Below, piece after piece: positions 17,030 through 26,254 of a DNA stretch of 64,000 bases. Within the stretch, counting starts at the first letter, position 1, and each line of letters opens with the position of its first letter. The translations under genes were made by a program, and so were the position numbers. Source of the DNA: Acinetobacter larvae (GTDB lineage: Bacteria; Pseudomonadota; Gammaproteobacteria; Pseudomonadales; Moraxellaceae); NCBI RefSeq assembly GCF_001704115.1, contig NZ_CP016895.1, positions 2,976,001 through 3,040,000 of the forward strand. Reading direction: 5' to 3'. A model generated the notes under the pieces. It saw only the letters and a list, made by a program, of their open reading frames with translations, made no database searches and was not told the DNA's origin.

Positions 17030-18331
17030 TTAGCATTTTTTACCAATATCATGCGCTTGCCATTGATCATTCAAGAGCAATTCCAAACTATGCTGTTGAA
17101 TACCGTACATCTTTTTCAATGCCGCAATTTCTGCCAATATTTTAGCGTCAGGTTGTGGCGGCGATTTGCGCTTGGTTGCCAAAATCATTTTATTTTTACT
17201 GCTATGCTCCAAGGCAACAAACTCAAATACTTTACACTCATAGCCATAGGCGTTAAGCAATAAGGCACGAATGGTATCGGTCAGCATTTCGGCTTGTTGT
17301 CCTGCATGCAACCCATATTGCAACATGGGTTGTAACACTGCTGGGCTGCGTAACTGTGGACGCAATTCTTTATGGCAACAGGGTGCACACATAATCATTG
17401 CAGCATTCAAGCGTATGCCGCTATGAATTGCAAAATCCGTTGCAATATCACAAGCATGTAATGCAATCATCACATCAAGGGCTTCGGGCTGATAACGGCG
17501 GACATCATCTTGATAAAACTTCAGTTGCTCAAAATGACAGGCTTGCGCTGCTTTTTGGCAAAACTCAACCATCTGTGCATTCAACTCCAAGCCAGTGACG
17601 ACGGCTTGTGGTGCTTGTGCAAGGGCATGTTGTTGCTGTAAATAATCATATAAAGCAAACGTTAGATAGCCTTTGCCTGAACCAAAGTCAACCACATGCA
17701 AGCGTTGTTGTAGAGAGTTAAGCGGTGACGAATCGGGTTGTGATGAATCGGCTTGTGACGAATCAAGTTGTTGTGAAAAATCAAGCTGCTGCCAAGCATT
17801 GGCAAATATTTCAACAAATTTATTAATTTGTTTCCATTTACGCGCCATACTCGGAATCACTTGCCCTTCTGCATCGCAAACCCCCAAGTATTTTAAGAAT
17901 GGACTATTTTGATCGACATAACGTTTTTTACGACGGTCATGTTGAGGGGGAATAGCAGCAACCTCCGTGTGCTGAGCCGATTTAAGCTGCTGGGTCAACT
18001 GCCAAGATTTCTTGGTTTTCTTTAATTGCAGATCTTTGTGCTGACAAAATAAATTGGCTTGTTTCGCCTGTAATAACAATTCGCTTAAACAGGTTATCGC
18101 TTCAGAAAGTGGATAATTTTTGGTGATATCTTGACGTGGATAACGATAAAGCACTGACAATTGCAGCTGTTGTTGCAACACAATAGAACGTACAGTCACT
18201 TTTTGTAGTTCATCGCTACGCGTGGCAAACTGACTGAGCACAAGCCTAATAAAATCTTTTTCTTCAATAGCTTGCAAAATAGCATCTAAGAACTGTTGTT
18301 GTTGCTCTGACCAAGAATTCGCCGTAGACAT
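17030..18331 (-). CDS. SAM-dependent methyltransferase, METTL25-like
   Basis: A 433-residue protein. The C-terminal half is a class I methyltransferase with motif I VVDFGSGKGYLTFALYDYL (about residue 213), an acidic motif II VTGLELNAQMVEFC, and IALHACDIATDFAI near 290, followed by CAPCCHKELRPQL. The FGSGKG and ALHACD motifs are those of the Methyltransf_32 group that includes METTL25. The N-terminal 150 residues are of unknown fold and Gln-rich. Between them a Ser/Asp/Gln-rich linker (about residues 188-208) is coded by a 15-bp tandem repeat. Substrate unknown. Confidence 0.8.
   Translation of the reverse strand: MSTANSWSEQQQQFLDAILQAIEEKDFIRLVLSQFATRSDELQKVTVRSIVLQQQLQLSVLYRYPRQDITKNYPLSEAITCLSELLLQAKQANLFCQHKDLQLKKTKKSWQLTQQLKSAQHTEVAAIPPQHDRRKKRYVDQNSPFLKYLGVCDAEGQVIPSMARKWKQINKFVEIFANAWQQLDFSQQLDSSQADSSQPDSSPLNSLQQRLHVVDFGSGKGYLTFALYDYLQQQHALAQAPQAVVTGLELNAQMVEFCQKAAQACHFEQLKFYQDDVRRYQPEALDVMIALHACDIATDFAIHSGIRLNAAMIMCAPCCHKELRPQLRSPAVLQPMLQYGLHAGQQAEMLTDTIRALLLNAYGYECKVFEFVALEHSSKNKMILATKRKSPPQPDAKILAEIAALKKMYGIQQHSLELLLNDQWQAHDIGKKC
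17726..17770. repeat. 15-bp in-frame tandem repeat inside the methyltransferase gene
   Basis: Three 15-bp units (TGACGAATCGGGTTG, TGATGAATCGGCTTG, TGACGAATCAAGTTG) lie at 17726-17740, 17741-17755 and 17756-17770. On the minus strand they code for repeated five-residue units such as QADSS and QPDSS in a linker, so copy number changes keep the frame. Confidence 0.88.
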
Positions 18332-18430
18332 GCATTACACTCACAAAAATTAGCGACCTATTTTAGAACGACTTAACTTAAAGGTAAAACTGTATTATTA
18401 TACACTTGTACTTTAAAGGATAATAAACGC

Positions 18431-19093
18431 ATGAAAACAACTTCTCCAACGGTCGACTACGATCCTTTAGAAGAAAAAATAAATGCTATCAGCCATGCTA
18501 TCGGTGCCGTTTTAGCACTATTCGGTGGCTTTGCCCTCATGCAACACAATCAAGGTTTAAGTCTTGGTCAAAATATTGGTCTATTGGTCTACAGTGCCAG
18601 TCTAGTTTTATTATTTGCCAGCTCAACCTTCTATCATGCAGCACGTAATCCCTATAAACGCTTTTTACTCAAGAAAATGGACCATACTGCAATCTATTAT
18701 TTGATAGCAGGAACCTATACCCCCCTGTTATGCATCGCAATTCCAACACAAAAAGCGCATTATTTACTCATTGCACTATGGGTCATTGCTGCACTTGGCA
18801 CCCTACTCAAACTATTCTTTGTCAATCGATTTGAAAAGCTGTCGCTCTTTGCCTATTTGGCCATGGGCTGGCTGGCACTATTGATCATTGATGATATGCG
18901 AGAATTTCTGCCTTCAAAAACACTTAATCTGATTATTATCGGTGGCTTAGCTTATACCATCGGCGCATTGTTTTATGCCTTAAAACGAGTAAAATACACC
19001 CATGCCATCTGGCATGTATTTGTATTATTAGGCGCAGGATCACATTTCTTCGCGATCTATTGGTACTTAATTCATTCTGCATCTACTGGATAA
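18431..19093 (+). CDS. Hemolysin III family (PAQR-like) inner membrane protein
   Basis: A 220-residue protein with about seven membrane helices. It shows the family motifs ISHAIGAVLA (about residue 24), SSTFYHA followed by KMDHTAIYYLIAGTYTPL (about 73-100), and the C-terminal HAIWHVFVLLGAGSHFFAI. The conserved Ser/His/Asp/His set forms a metal site in PAQR proteins. Function in bacteria is unsettled despite the name. It is a single gene with AAGGA before ATG at 18431. Confidence 0.88.
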   Translation: MKTTSPTVDYDPLEEKINAISHAIGAVLALFGGFALMQHNQGLSLGQNIGLLVYSASLVLLFASSTFYHAARNPYKRFLLKKMDHTAIYYLIAGTYTPLLCIAIPTQKAHYLLIALWVIAALGTLLKLFFVNRFEKLSLFAYLAMGWLALLIIDDMREFLPSKTLNLIIIGGLAYTIGALFYALKRVKYTHAIWHVFVLLGAGSHFFAIYWYLIHSASTG

Positions 19094-19216
19094 TCAGTGA
19101 CCCTGAAAGCCCTGTATATGCGGAACTTTCGTTGTTTTTTTAAAGAATTACGCCTTTTTTAAAAAAATTACGCTTTAGAAACTAGTGTTTATTTTTACAA
19201 AGTCTAAGGTAAATTT

Positions 19217-20530
19217 ATGGCGTCAATCACATCAGACTCACAGCACACAGCACCAACAAATTCAAAAGTTCGGGTATTATTTGCCAGCTTAGTTGGTACG
19301 ACCATCGAATTTTTCGACTTTTACATCTATGCCACTGCTGCTGTCATTATTTTTCCACATTTATTTTTTCCCACCACCACAGATCCCAAAACAGCGACTA
19401 TTCAGTCTCTTGCGACCTTTGCCCTGGCCTTTATTGCCCGTCCAATTGGTGCCGCACTTTTTGGTCATTTGGGCGATCGTATCGGACGTAAAGCAACGCT
19501 GGTTGCAGCCTTATTGACCATGGGGGTCTCAACGGTCTGTATTGGTTTACTGCCCAGTTATGCGCAAATCGGCTTAGCCGCTCCGATCTTATTGGCTTTA
19601 TGCCGATTAGGACAAGGACTCGGTTTAGGCGGAGAATGGAGTGGCGCGGTATTACTCGCCACAGAAAATGCCCCCGAAGGCAAGCGTGCATGGTACGGCA
19701 TGTTCCCTCAACTCGGTGCACCAATCGGTTTTATTTTGGCAACAGGCTCATTCCTCATTTTAGGGGCATTGATGTCAGAACAAGCTTTTCTGGATTGGGG
19801 CTGGCGCATTCCATTTTTATCCAGTGCCTTACTGGTGATGATGGGTTTATATATTCGTCTTAAATTGCATGAAACACCCGCCTTTCAAAAAGTACTGAAC
19901 CAACAAAAAGAAGTCGATATTCCATTCGAACAAGTTATGGTTAAACATTTTCCAATGTTGGTTTTAGGGACTATTGCTGCAATCTGTACTTTTGTGGTGT
20001 TTTATCTTACCACCGTTTTCGCTTTAAACTGGGGAACCACAGAGCTCAAGTATTCACGCAATGATTTTCTGAAACTACAGTTAGTTGCCACTTTCTGCTT
20101 TGCGGCATTTATTCCACTGTCTGCAATTTGTGCTGAAAAGTTTGGACGTCAAGCCACCTCTATTGCCGTCTGTATTGCTTCAGCCATTTTTGGTCTGGTC
20201 TTTGCCGATTTACTCAACTCTGGCAGCCCTTGGTTGGTCTTTCTATTTTTATGTATTGGACTGTCGATCATGGGGATGACCTATGGTCCAATTGGTACCG
20301 TGCTCTCAGAGATTTTTCCAACATCAGTGCGTTATACCGGATCAGCACTCACCTTTAATTTGGCAGGTATTTTTGGTGCATCCTTTGCCCCCTTAATTGC
20401 GACCAAATTGGCTGATAGCTACGGTCTGCCAGCTGTGGGGTATTATTTAACAGCCGCATCGATCTTATCGTTATTGGCATTTGTTGCGATTCGTGAAACC
20501 AAACACGATGACGTCAACAATCAAATTTAA
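19217..20530 (+). CDS. MFS transporter, metabolite:H+ symporter type
   Basis: A 437-residue, 12-helix major facilitator protein. The loop 2-3 motif GHLGDRIGRKATLVAAL (about residue 83), RLGQGLGLGGEWSGAVLLATE near 132 and EIFPTSVRYTGSALTFN near 367 are typical of the metabolite:H+ symporter group that takes up compounds such as proline/betaine, citrate, alpha-ketoglutarate or shikimate. Substrate is not readable. It is a single gene; three perfect copies of a 12-bp repeat start 18 bases past its stop. Confidence 0.9.
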   Translation: MASITSDSQHTAPTNSKVRVLFASLVGTTIEFFDFYIYATAAVIIFPHLFFPTTTDPKTATIQSLATFALAFIARPIGAALFGHLGDRIGRKATLVAALLTMGVSTVCIGLLPSYAQIGLAAPILLALCRLGQGLGLGGEWSGAVLLATENAPEGKRAWYGMFPQLGAPIGFILATGSFLILGALMSEQAFLDWGWRIPFLSSALLVMMGLYIRLKLHETPAFQKVLNQQKEVDIPFEQVMVKHFPMLVLGTIAAICTFVVFYLTTVFALNWGTTELKYSRNDFLKLQLVATFCFAAFIPLSAICAEKFGRQATSIAVCIASAIFGLVFADLLNSGSPWLVFLFLCIGLSIMGMTYGPIGTVLSEIFPTSVRYTGSALTFNLAGIFGASFAPLIATKLADSYGLPAVGYYLTAASILSLLAFVAIRETKHDDVNNQI

Positions 20531-20548
20531 ATAGCAGTATTAACAACT

Positions 20549-20596
20549 CAGCTTTAACATCAGCTTTAACATCAGCTTTAACATCAGTGTTAAGTA
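20549..20596. repeat. 12-bp tandem repeat after the MFS gene
   Basis: Three perfect copies of CAGCTTTAACAT (20549-20584) and a degenerate fourth (20585-20596). Confidence 0.92.
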
Positions 20597-20622
20597 CATT
20601 GATCCTATCGATACTTCTCCCA

Positions 20623-20661
20623 CAACACGATGAGGGTTAACGAGCAACCGTCATCGTGTTG
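20623..20661. terminator. Likely bidirectional terminator between MFS and metallophosphoesterase genes
   Basis: Arms CAACACGATGA (20623-20633) and TCATCGTGTTG (20651-20661) are perfectly complementary, and an inner GGTT/AACC extends the stem. No T run follows on either strand, so factor-independent function is uncertain, but it lies between convergent genes. Confidence 0.6.
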
Positions 20662-20698
20662 CAGTGCATGATTGCCATGCATTGCAGCAATATGCTGA

Positions 20699-21709
20699 TT
20701 AACTAAGCTCAATCATATCAATGCTTGGCGGCACACAAAAGCGCAATGGAATACCCACCATACCAATGCCGACAGTCACAAAGACATCGGCATTATCATG
20801 CTGATAAAAGCCATGTTTATGCCCTAAGATAGAGACTTTTTTCATGATGTAATTGGTTAACCAAGGCAGTTCAACTTGCCCACCATGGGTATGCCCAGAC
20901 AACATCAGCGGACGTGTTGACAGCGGTGGCACCATATCAACCGTATCTGGGTTATGCGACAAAATCAGCCAAGGTTTATCTTGTGGTAAATCTGGCATAT
21001 AGCGCATATCACTTTTTCCAGCCCATAAGTCCCCCACACCAATCAAACGAAAATCATCAAATTCAACCATTTTGCCTTCGATGTCTATGACATTATTTTG
21101 TGCCAAGGCATTTGATAACAGCTGTTGAATGGGAGGACCAGGATATTGCTCATCGTGGTTGCCATTGACCGAATATACTGGTGCCTTGAGCTGTTTCAGT
21201 ACCGCAAGTTCATCGACGAGTTGATCTTCAGGTTCATAGGTCCAATCCCCAGCGACTACAATAATATCTGGATTTTGCTGATTAATTTTTTTAACCATCG
21301 ACTTCAACTGCCGTTCATGCCCAGAAAACAAACCAATATGGAGATCGGCCACCAAAGCCACTTTAATGGGTCTGGCAAATGCTTCTGCATGGCTGAGTTT
21401 GTACTGTCGATGTTTAACCCGAATACAGTGCGGCTCAATAAAGCGCGCATAAATCAATACACTGCTCAATACGCCAATAAATATACTTTGTTTGAGAGAG
21501 AAAATATCATGCCATCCCGCATAAGCACTAAATGCCAATAAAGGGAATAATAAATAAGACAAATAAAATGCTAATAAATGAAAAAATGCTTTCAACGGAT
21601 GAATGGTTTCTGTTCTAGATTGGCTAATCCATGCTTGTGCGATACCCCACAATGCCAATACGGCAAAGCAGATATAAAAACTGAATAGGACGACATTCGG
21701 GCTTAACAT
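20699..21709 (-). CDS. Membrane-anchored metallophosphoesterase (YkuE/TMPPE type)
   Basis: A 336-residue protein with about four N-terminal membrane helices (residues 1-115) and a calcineurin-like phosphoesterase domain. Metal and catalytic motifs are in order: VADLHIGLFSGH (about 123), VAGDWTYEP (about 154), VNGNHDEQY (about 183), LSHNPD (about 251) and SGHTHGGQVELPW (about 271). ATG at 21709 is preferred over TTG at 21721. Family members include B. subtilis YkuE; substrates may be lipid or cell-wall phosphoesters, not shown here. Confidence 0.87.
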   Translation of the reverse strand: MLSPNVVLFSFYICFAVLALWGIAQAWISQSRTETIHPLKAFFHLLAFYLSYLLFPLLAFSAYAGWHDIFSLKQSIFIGVLSSVLIYARFIEPHCIRVKHRQYKLSHAEAFARPIKVALVADLHIGLFSGHERQLKSMVKKINQQNPDIIVVAGDWTYEPEDQLVDELAVLKQLKAPVYSVNGNHDEQYPGPPIQQLLSNALAQNNVIDIEGKMVEFDDFRLIGVGDLWAGKSDMRYMPDLPQDKPWLILSHNPDTVDMVPPLSTRPLMLSGHTHGGQVELPWLTNYIMKKVSILGHKHGFYQHDNADVFVTVGIGMVGIPLRFCVPPSIDMIELS

Positions 21710-21808
21710 AGCACATCTCAATCTAGTAAAAATTTACTCAGGGTTTAAATATTTATCTTTTATGCATTCATGATTATACTCTAGCTCTAAATTTACACCG
21801 AATACATT

Positions 21809-23443
21809 ATGCAGCGTAGCGACGATCAGACCATAAAATATTTAGCCTTAAGCCAACCACGACGATTTTATGTCGTGTTGCAAAATATGGCGATATTACT
21901 CTGCGTACTCAGTGTACTGAGTGCATGCAGTACCTTGCCGAAACGACTCGCGACCCCAGCTAAATTTGCCTATGACATTGAGACCAATGACACCAGCTTA
22001 GGGCAACTCATCCAAGCACTTAAAATTAAAAATCCAGAGCTTACTGGCTATCATATTTTATATGATCCACTTGATGCGCTGGCTGCACGCATTCACCTCA
22101 TCGATCGTGCTGAAAAAACTTTAGATCTACAATACTACATTTGGGATAATGACAAAATTGGCTCCTTGGTACTGTATAAAATTATACAGGCGGCAGATCG
22201 TGGGGTAAAAATCCGTTTATTAATTGATGACAATAATGCCCATGCCATGGAAGGGGTTTATCTGGCTTTAAGCCAACATGCCAATATTGAAGTCAAACTC
22301 TTTAACCCTTATCGTTTTAGAACCTTACGCGCAATTGATATGGTACTTGATCTCAAGCGTATCAATCGTCGTATGCACAATAAAACCTTTACCGCCGACC
22401 ATCAGGTTTCTCTGATTGGAGGGCGTAATATGAGCAACCAATATTACAATATCAGTGATAACTACCAATTTTCAGACCTAGATGTCATGCTGGTGGGCGA
22501 TGCCGTCGATGATATCAATCACTCTTTTGATGAATACTGGAACCACGAATATGCCTATCCCGTCATACAAGTGGTCAACCCGAAGTACAATGCCTTGCGT
22601 TTTGATAGTCTCAAACAACAGCTGACTACGCATTATCAAAAAGTCACGGTACAAAATTATCTCGATCTTTCTAATCGTTCCAATGATTTTGAAAAATGGC
22701 TCAATCAAAATATCGATCTCAACTGGGTCAAAGCAGAAGTGGTCAAAGATGCTCCCGACAAGATCAAAGCACGCGCCAAAAAAGAAGAACATCTCAATTT
22801 CCAACTCATTCAAAATCTGCAAACGCCGGTTCAACATGTCGATTTGGTTTCGGCTTATTTTGTCCCAGAACAACGTGGTGCAGACAAACTCTCCGAGTTA
22901 GCCCAAAATGGTGTAAAAGTTCGAGTCCTCACCAACTCTTTTCGTGCCAATGATGTAGCAGTCGTGCATGCTTTCTACGCCAAATACCGCCAGCAGCTGC
23001 TAGAAAATGGTGTGGAGCTCTATGAGTTTTTACCTGCATTACCAGATGAGGCCATCGATGGCACCATTGAAGAGCTCTCGAGGAAAACACGGGTCAGTCT
23101 GAAGGGGCTGAGTCGCTCTAGTTTGCATGCCAAACTCATGGTATTAGACAATAAACAAGTATTTATAGGTTCTTTTAATTTTGATCCACGCTCTTCAAAT
23201 CTCAATACCGAGATTGGGGTGATCCTCAACAGTGAACACTTAGCCACACTGGTTCACCAAGTTATGGACAACAATTTAAAACGCTATGCCTACCAGCTGC
23301 GTCTTAACCCTGACAATAAAATTCAGTGGTTACGTCAACTTCCAGATAAAACCATCATCTACAACAAAGAACCCAAAATGAAATGGTGGAAAAAAATAGG
23401 ATTGAAGCTGGTATCATGGCTGCCCTTAGAAGGGTTCATGTAA
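21809..23443 (+). CDS. Phospholipase D family lipoprotein (cardiolipin synthase C-like)
   Basis: A 544-residue protein with a signal peptide ending in the lipobox VLSACS (about residue 40), so a lipid anchor is expected. Two PLD catalytic HxK sites are present: HNKTFTADHQVSLIGGRN (about residue 190) and HAKLMVLDNKQVFIGSFNFD (about 440). The pattern is that of the ClsC/YmdC group, which makes cardiolipin from phosphatidylglycerol and phosphatidylethanolamine with a partner. No YmdB-like partner is adjacent. The upstream start is probably ATG at 21809; ATG codons further in would shorten the N-terminus but keep the lipobox. Confidence 0.86.
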   Translation: MQRSDDQTIKYLALSQPRRFYVVLQNMAILLCVLSVLSACSTLPKRLATPAKFAYDIETNDTSLGQLIQALKIKNPELTGYHILYDPLDALAARIHLIDRAEKTLDLQYYIWDNDKIGSLVLYKIIQAADRGVKIRLLIDDNNAHAMEGVYLALSQHANIEVKLFNPYRFRTLRAIDMVLDLKRINRRMHNKTFTADHQVSLIGGRNMSNQYYNISDNYQFSDLDVMLVGDAVDDINHSFDEYWNHEYAYPVIQVVNPKYNALRFDSLKQQLTTHYQKVTVQNYLDLSNRSNDFEKWLNQNIDLNWVKAEVVKDAPDKIKARAKKEEHLNFQLIQNLQTPVQHVDLVSAYFVPEQRGADKLSELAQNGVKVRVLTNSFRANDVAVVHAFYAKYRQQLLENGVELYEFLPALPDEAIDGTIEELSRKTRVSLKGLSRSSLHAKLMVLDNKQVFIGSFNFDPRSSNLNTEIGVILNSEHLATLVHQVMDNNLKRYAYQLRLNPDNKIQWLRQLPDKTIIYNKEPKMKWWKKIGLKLVSWLPLEGFM

Positions 23444-23486
23444 GCCAAGTTTGATCTGTATAGCCTTAAAAACATGCACTTAAATT

Positions 23487-23511
23487 CTTAGCTTAAAACC
23501 TTAGCTTAAAA
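23487..23511. repeat. 13-bp direct duplication after the PLD gene
   Basis: Two copies of CTTAGCTTAAAA spaced by one base lie about 45 bases after the PLD-family stop. Confidence 0.7.
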
Positions 23512-23585
23512 ATCTATTTATCAGATCAACAACCCTGTGATCTGATCGATCGCTCAAAAACAGCACAGAACTTATGGATGAAGAG

Positions 23586-23630
23586 CCCGTTGATGTCATA
23601 CCCGTTAATGCAATACCTGTTGATGTAATT
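23586..23630. repeat. 15-bp tandem repeat covering the plsC-type stop codon
   Basis: Three 15-bp units (CCCGTTGATGTCATA, CCCGTTAATGCAATA, CCTGTTGATGTAATT) lie at 23586-23600, 23601-23615 and 23616-23630. The leftward acyltransferase stop (TAA, 23605-23607) lies in the middle unit, where one base difference makes the stop. Confidence 0.88.
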
Positions 23631-24378
23631 CGTCTAAAGCCTGTTGCATCATATGCTGTACTGTGCTGGTCAAGCTTTCTACCGTATGACCTTGTACATC
23701 AATCAAAGGTAATAGCTTTAAATGCGCCGTCACTTGTGGCATTTCAAAAACTGCCAAAACATGATCGACAAAGCCAACATCACCAATATATGGTGCGGTC
23801 TTATCGAGTTCACCGTGTTGATTCACATAGCAAATCACGCATGCTTGTACCGGACGCTGTGCTTCAATTGCCGCGCCTAATAAACGTCCATGGATTCTTT
23901 TGATTTGTGTTCCATCCGTGGTGGTCGCTTCAGGGAAAAACAAAACTGGAATATCTTGCTTTAAAAAAGAGGCGATTTGCTCGCGAATACGTAATGAATC
24001 ACCTGAACCGCGTTTGATAAACAGCGTGCCGCCACCTTTGGCTATTTTTCCCAATAATGGCCATTTTTCAATTTCAGCTTTGGCTAAAAAGAATATACGT
24101 GCCCCAGAACCCAATACCGCGATATCGAGCCAAGATATATGATTGCTGACCCATAATGCGGGTTGACGATTAATTTCACCATGTAATTCTACTTTTAAAT
24201 TGAAGACATCACACAGCCTGCGACAGAAATATTGTACATATCTGGTGTTGTGGGGATTATTAGGATCTTTATATAAACCATGACGATAGACTAAATAAAG
24301 ACCCTCTCCCACCACCCGAGTCATTAATCCAACTTTTCGAGTATAAAGAAATAATTTTGTTAAAGCGTTCTTTGCCAC
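23605..24378 (-). CDS. 1-acyl-sn-glycerol-3-phosphate acyltransferase family protein (PlsC/OlsA-like)
   Basis: A 257-residue membrane-associated acyltransferase with the catalytic NHISWLD (HX4D) near residue 80 and a substrate motif FFPEATTTDG near residue 150. The usual PlsC third motif is FPEGTR; FPE(G/A)TT-DG resembles lyso-ornithine lipid acyltransferases (OlsA), so the acceptor could be lysophosphatidate or another lysolipid. Start chosen: GTG at 24378, with AGAGGTG eight bases upstream. A GTG at 24390, inside that ribosome site, would add four residues but has poor spacing. Confidence 0.85.
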   Translation of the reverse strand: MAKNALTKLFLYTRKVGLMTRVVGEGLYLVYRHGLYKDPNNPHNTRYVQYFCRRLCDVFNLKVELHGEINRQPALWVSNHISWLDIAVLGSGARIFFLAKAEIEKWPLLGKIAKGGGTLFIKRGSGDSLRIREQIASFLKQDIPVLFFPEATTTDGTQIKRIHGRLLGAAIEAQRPVQACVICYVNQHGELDKTAPYIGDVGFVDHVLAVFEMPQVTAHLKLLPLIDVQGHTVESLTSTVQHMMQQALDELHQQVLH

Positions 24379-24617
24379 CAGAAGATTCACCTCTTTTCTG
24401 TCGTGAAATAATTATAATCTCTATAAAATATTGCTTAAATAGCGTTATTATAATGTTTATACTCAAATGTATAAATTTGCGATGACGAGACAAAACAGCG
24501 CAAATATAAATTTAAACATTAAACAACTAACCAATGGTATTCCAAACTTGTATTGTGAAATAACTCTACAAGGTCATCCAATCGTAGCGAGCGATTGCAA
24601 TATAATATAGGCATCAC

Positions 24618-24737
24618 ATGAAAGTACAACAACAGCCGCGTAAATCTAAACAATCTTGGCGTCAGCTTGTAGGTTGGCTGATTCTTATTGCGGGTGCAGT
24701 GATTAGCTTATATCGTTTGTTTAATTTGTTCACTTAA
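24618..24737 (+). CDS. 39-residue predicted membrane peptide, unknown
   Basis: A short frame of 39 codons starting at ATG 24618 and ending at TAA 24735-24737. It has a basic, Gln-rich N-terminus and one hydrophobic helix (LVGWLILIAGAVISLY, residues 17-32). It stands alone in an otherwise empty 497-base gap before hflX and has a weak TAGG site upstream. The amphipathic plus single-helix design is that of many real small membrane proteins, but there is no family evidence. Confidence 0.6.
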   Translation: MKVQQQPRKSKQSWRQLVGWLILIAGAVISLYRLFNLFT

Positions 24738-24875
24738 AAGCTTTGTTTGCTCATTATAAACAACTTATTCACAGCAAAGCATATTCTAAAAACTTGTCAA
24801 TACTGCAAAACAATTACGCCATATTCCAGATTATGCTTTAAACTAAAGTTTTAAGCTAAGTGAGTCCTGATCTCT

Positions 24876-26207
24876 GTGGAATATTTTGATCGACATCAAG
24901 GTGGTGAACGCGCTATTTTAATCAGTGTCAGCGTACAATTATTAGAAGACCTCGATACTGAAGAATTTCGATTATTAGCCAAATCAGCTGGTGCCGACAT
25001 TGTGCAACATCATACTGCCCAGCGCATTAAACCCGATCCGAAACTGTTTATTGGCAGTGGTAAAGCTGAAGAGCTGGCGCACATCATCGCAGCAGAAGAT
25101 ATCGACCTCGCTATTTTTGATCATAGTTTAAGCCCCGCCCAAGAACGTAACTTAGAACGTATTTTTAAATGCCGTGTCATTGACCGTACTGGGCTCATAC
25201 TGGATATCTTTGCACAACGCGCCCGCACCCATGAAGGGAAACTACAGGTTGAGCTGGCGCAGCTTGAACATCTCTCGACCCGTTTAGTTCGAGGCTGGAC
25301 GCATTTAGAACGTCAAAAAGGTGGTATTGGTCTACGTGGTCCCGGTGAATCACAATTAGAAACCGACCGCCGCCTACTGCGTATCCGTATGGGGCAACTC
25401 AAAGATAAATTAGAGAAAGTGCGTCAGACACGTATACAAGGCCGTGCCGCACGGCAAAAAGCATCCATTCCAACCGTGTCATTGGTGGGATATACCAACG
25501 CAGGAAAATCTACACTATTTAATATCTTGGCAGATTCCGAAGTCTATGCAGCCGATCAGTTATTCGCCACCTTAGATCCGACCTTACGTCGTCTCAATTG
25601 GGAAGGCATTGGCCCACTGGTGTTGGCAGATACAGTAGGTTTTGTTCGTCATCTTCCACACGCCTTGGTCGAATCATTTAAAGCTACACTTGAAGAAACC
25701 TTAGAAGCAACCTTATTACTCCATGTGATCGATAGCAGTAGCCCTGATTACTTAGAGCAAATCGATGCAGTAGACAGCGTGCTCAAGGAGATCGGTGCCG
25801 ATATTCCGATTTTACAGGTTTATAATAAAATCGATCAAAGCAATGAACAGCCCAAAATTATTTATGCCAAACCGCACCTACCAGAACGTGTTTATCTGTC
25901 GGCACAGCACGGGCAAGGTTTAGACCTACTACGTCAAGCAGTACAAGAACATTTACTGGGGCGTCTACGGTTTTTTCAACTCAAACTCAAAGCGGCAGAT
26001 GGCAAATTACGTAATCAACTATATGCACTTCAAGTTATTGAATCTGAAGAATATGATGACGAAGGCAACCTACATCTAGCAGTACGAATTGCACCGCAAA
26101 AACTACTGCAATTGCTTGGGCAAGCACATTTATCTCTAGATCAAGTGCTCGGAACAGCCGCAAAAGAGTTTGAACCAGTACTAGAAGAGTTTGAAAAGAA
26201 AGATTAA
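24876..26207 (+). CDS. hflX: Ribosome-splitting GTPase HflX
   Basis: HflX (443 aa) binds stalled or heat-stressed 70S ribosomes and separates the subunits. The N-terminal HflX domain (residues 1-195) includes FIGSGKAEEL and the Gly-rich RQKGGIGLRGPGESQLETDRR region; the GTPase domain has P-loop VGYTNAGKSTLFN near 205, G3 DTVGFVRHLP near 250 and G4 VYNKID near 325. It starts with GTG at 24876. In many gammaproteobacteria hflX follows hfq; here no hfq is present. Confidence 0.95.
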   Translation: MEYFDRHQGGERAILISVSVQLLEDLDTEEFRLLAKSAGADIVQHHTAQRIKPDPKLFIGSGKAEELAHIIAAEDIDLAIFDHSLSPAQERNLERIFKCRVIDRTGLILDIFAQRARTHEGKLQVELAQLEHLSTRLVRGWTHLERQKGGIGLRGPGESQLETDRRLLRIRMGQLKDKLEKVRQTRIQGRAARQKASIPTVSLVGYTNAGKSTLFNILADSEVYAADQLFATLDPTLRRLNWEGIGPLVLADTVGFVRHLPHALVESFKATLEETLEATLLLHVIDSSSPDYLEQIDAVDSVLKEIGADIPILQVYNKIDQSNEQPKIIYAKPHLPERVYLSAQHGQGLDLLRQAVQEHLLGRLRFFQLKLKAADGKLRNQLYALQVIESEEYDDEGNLHLAVRIAPQKLLQLLGQAHLSLDQVLGTAAKEFEPVLEEFEKKD

Positions 26208-26254
26208 ATCGGTTAAAACTTGAAAGGCGCTTAATACTTTCAGATAAATAAATA

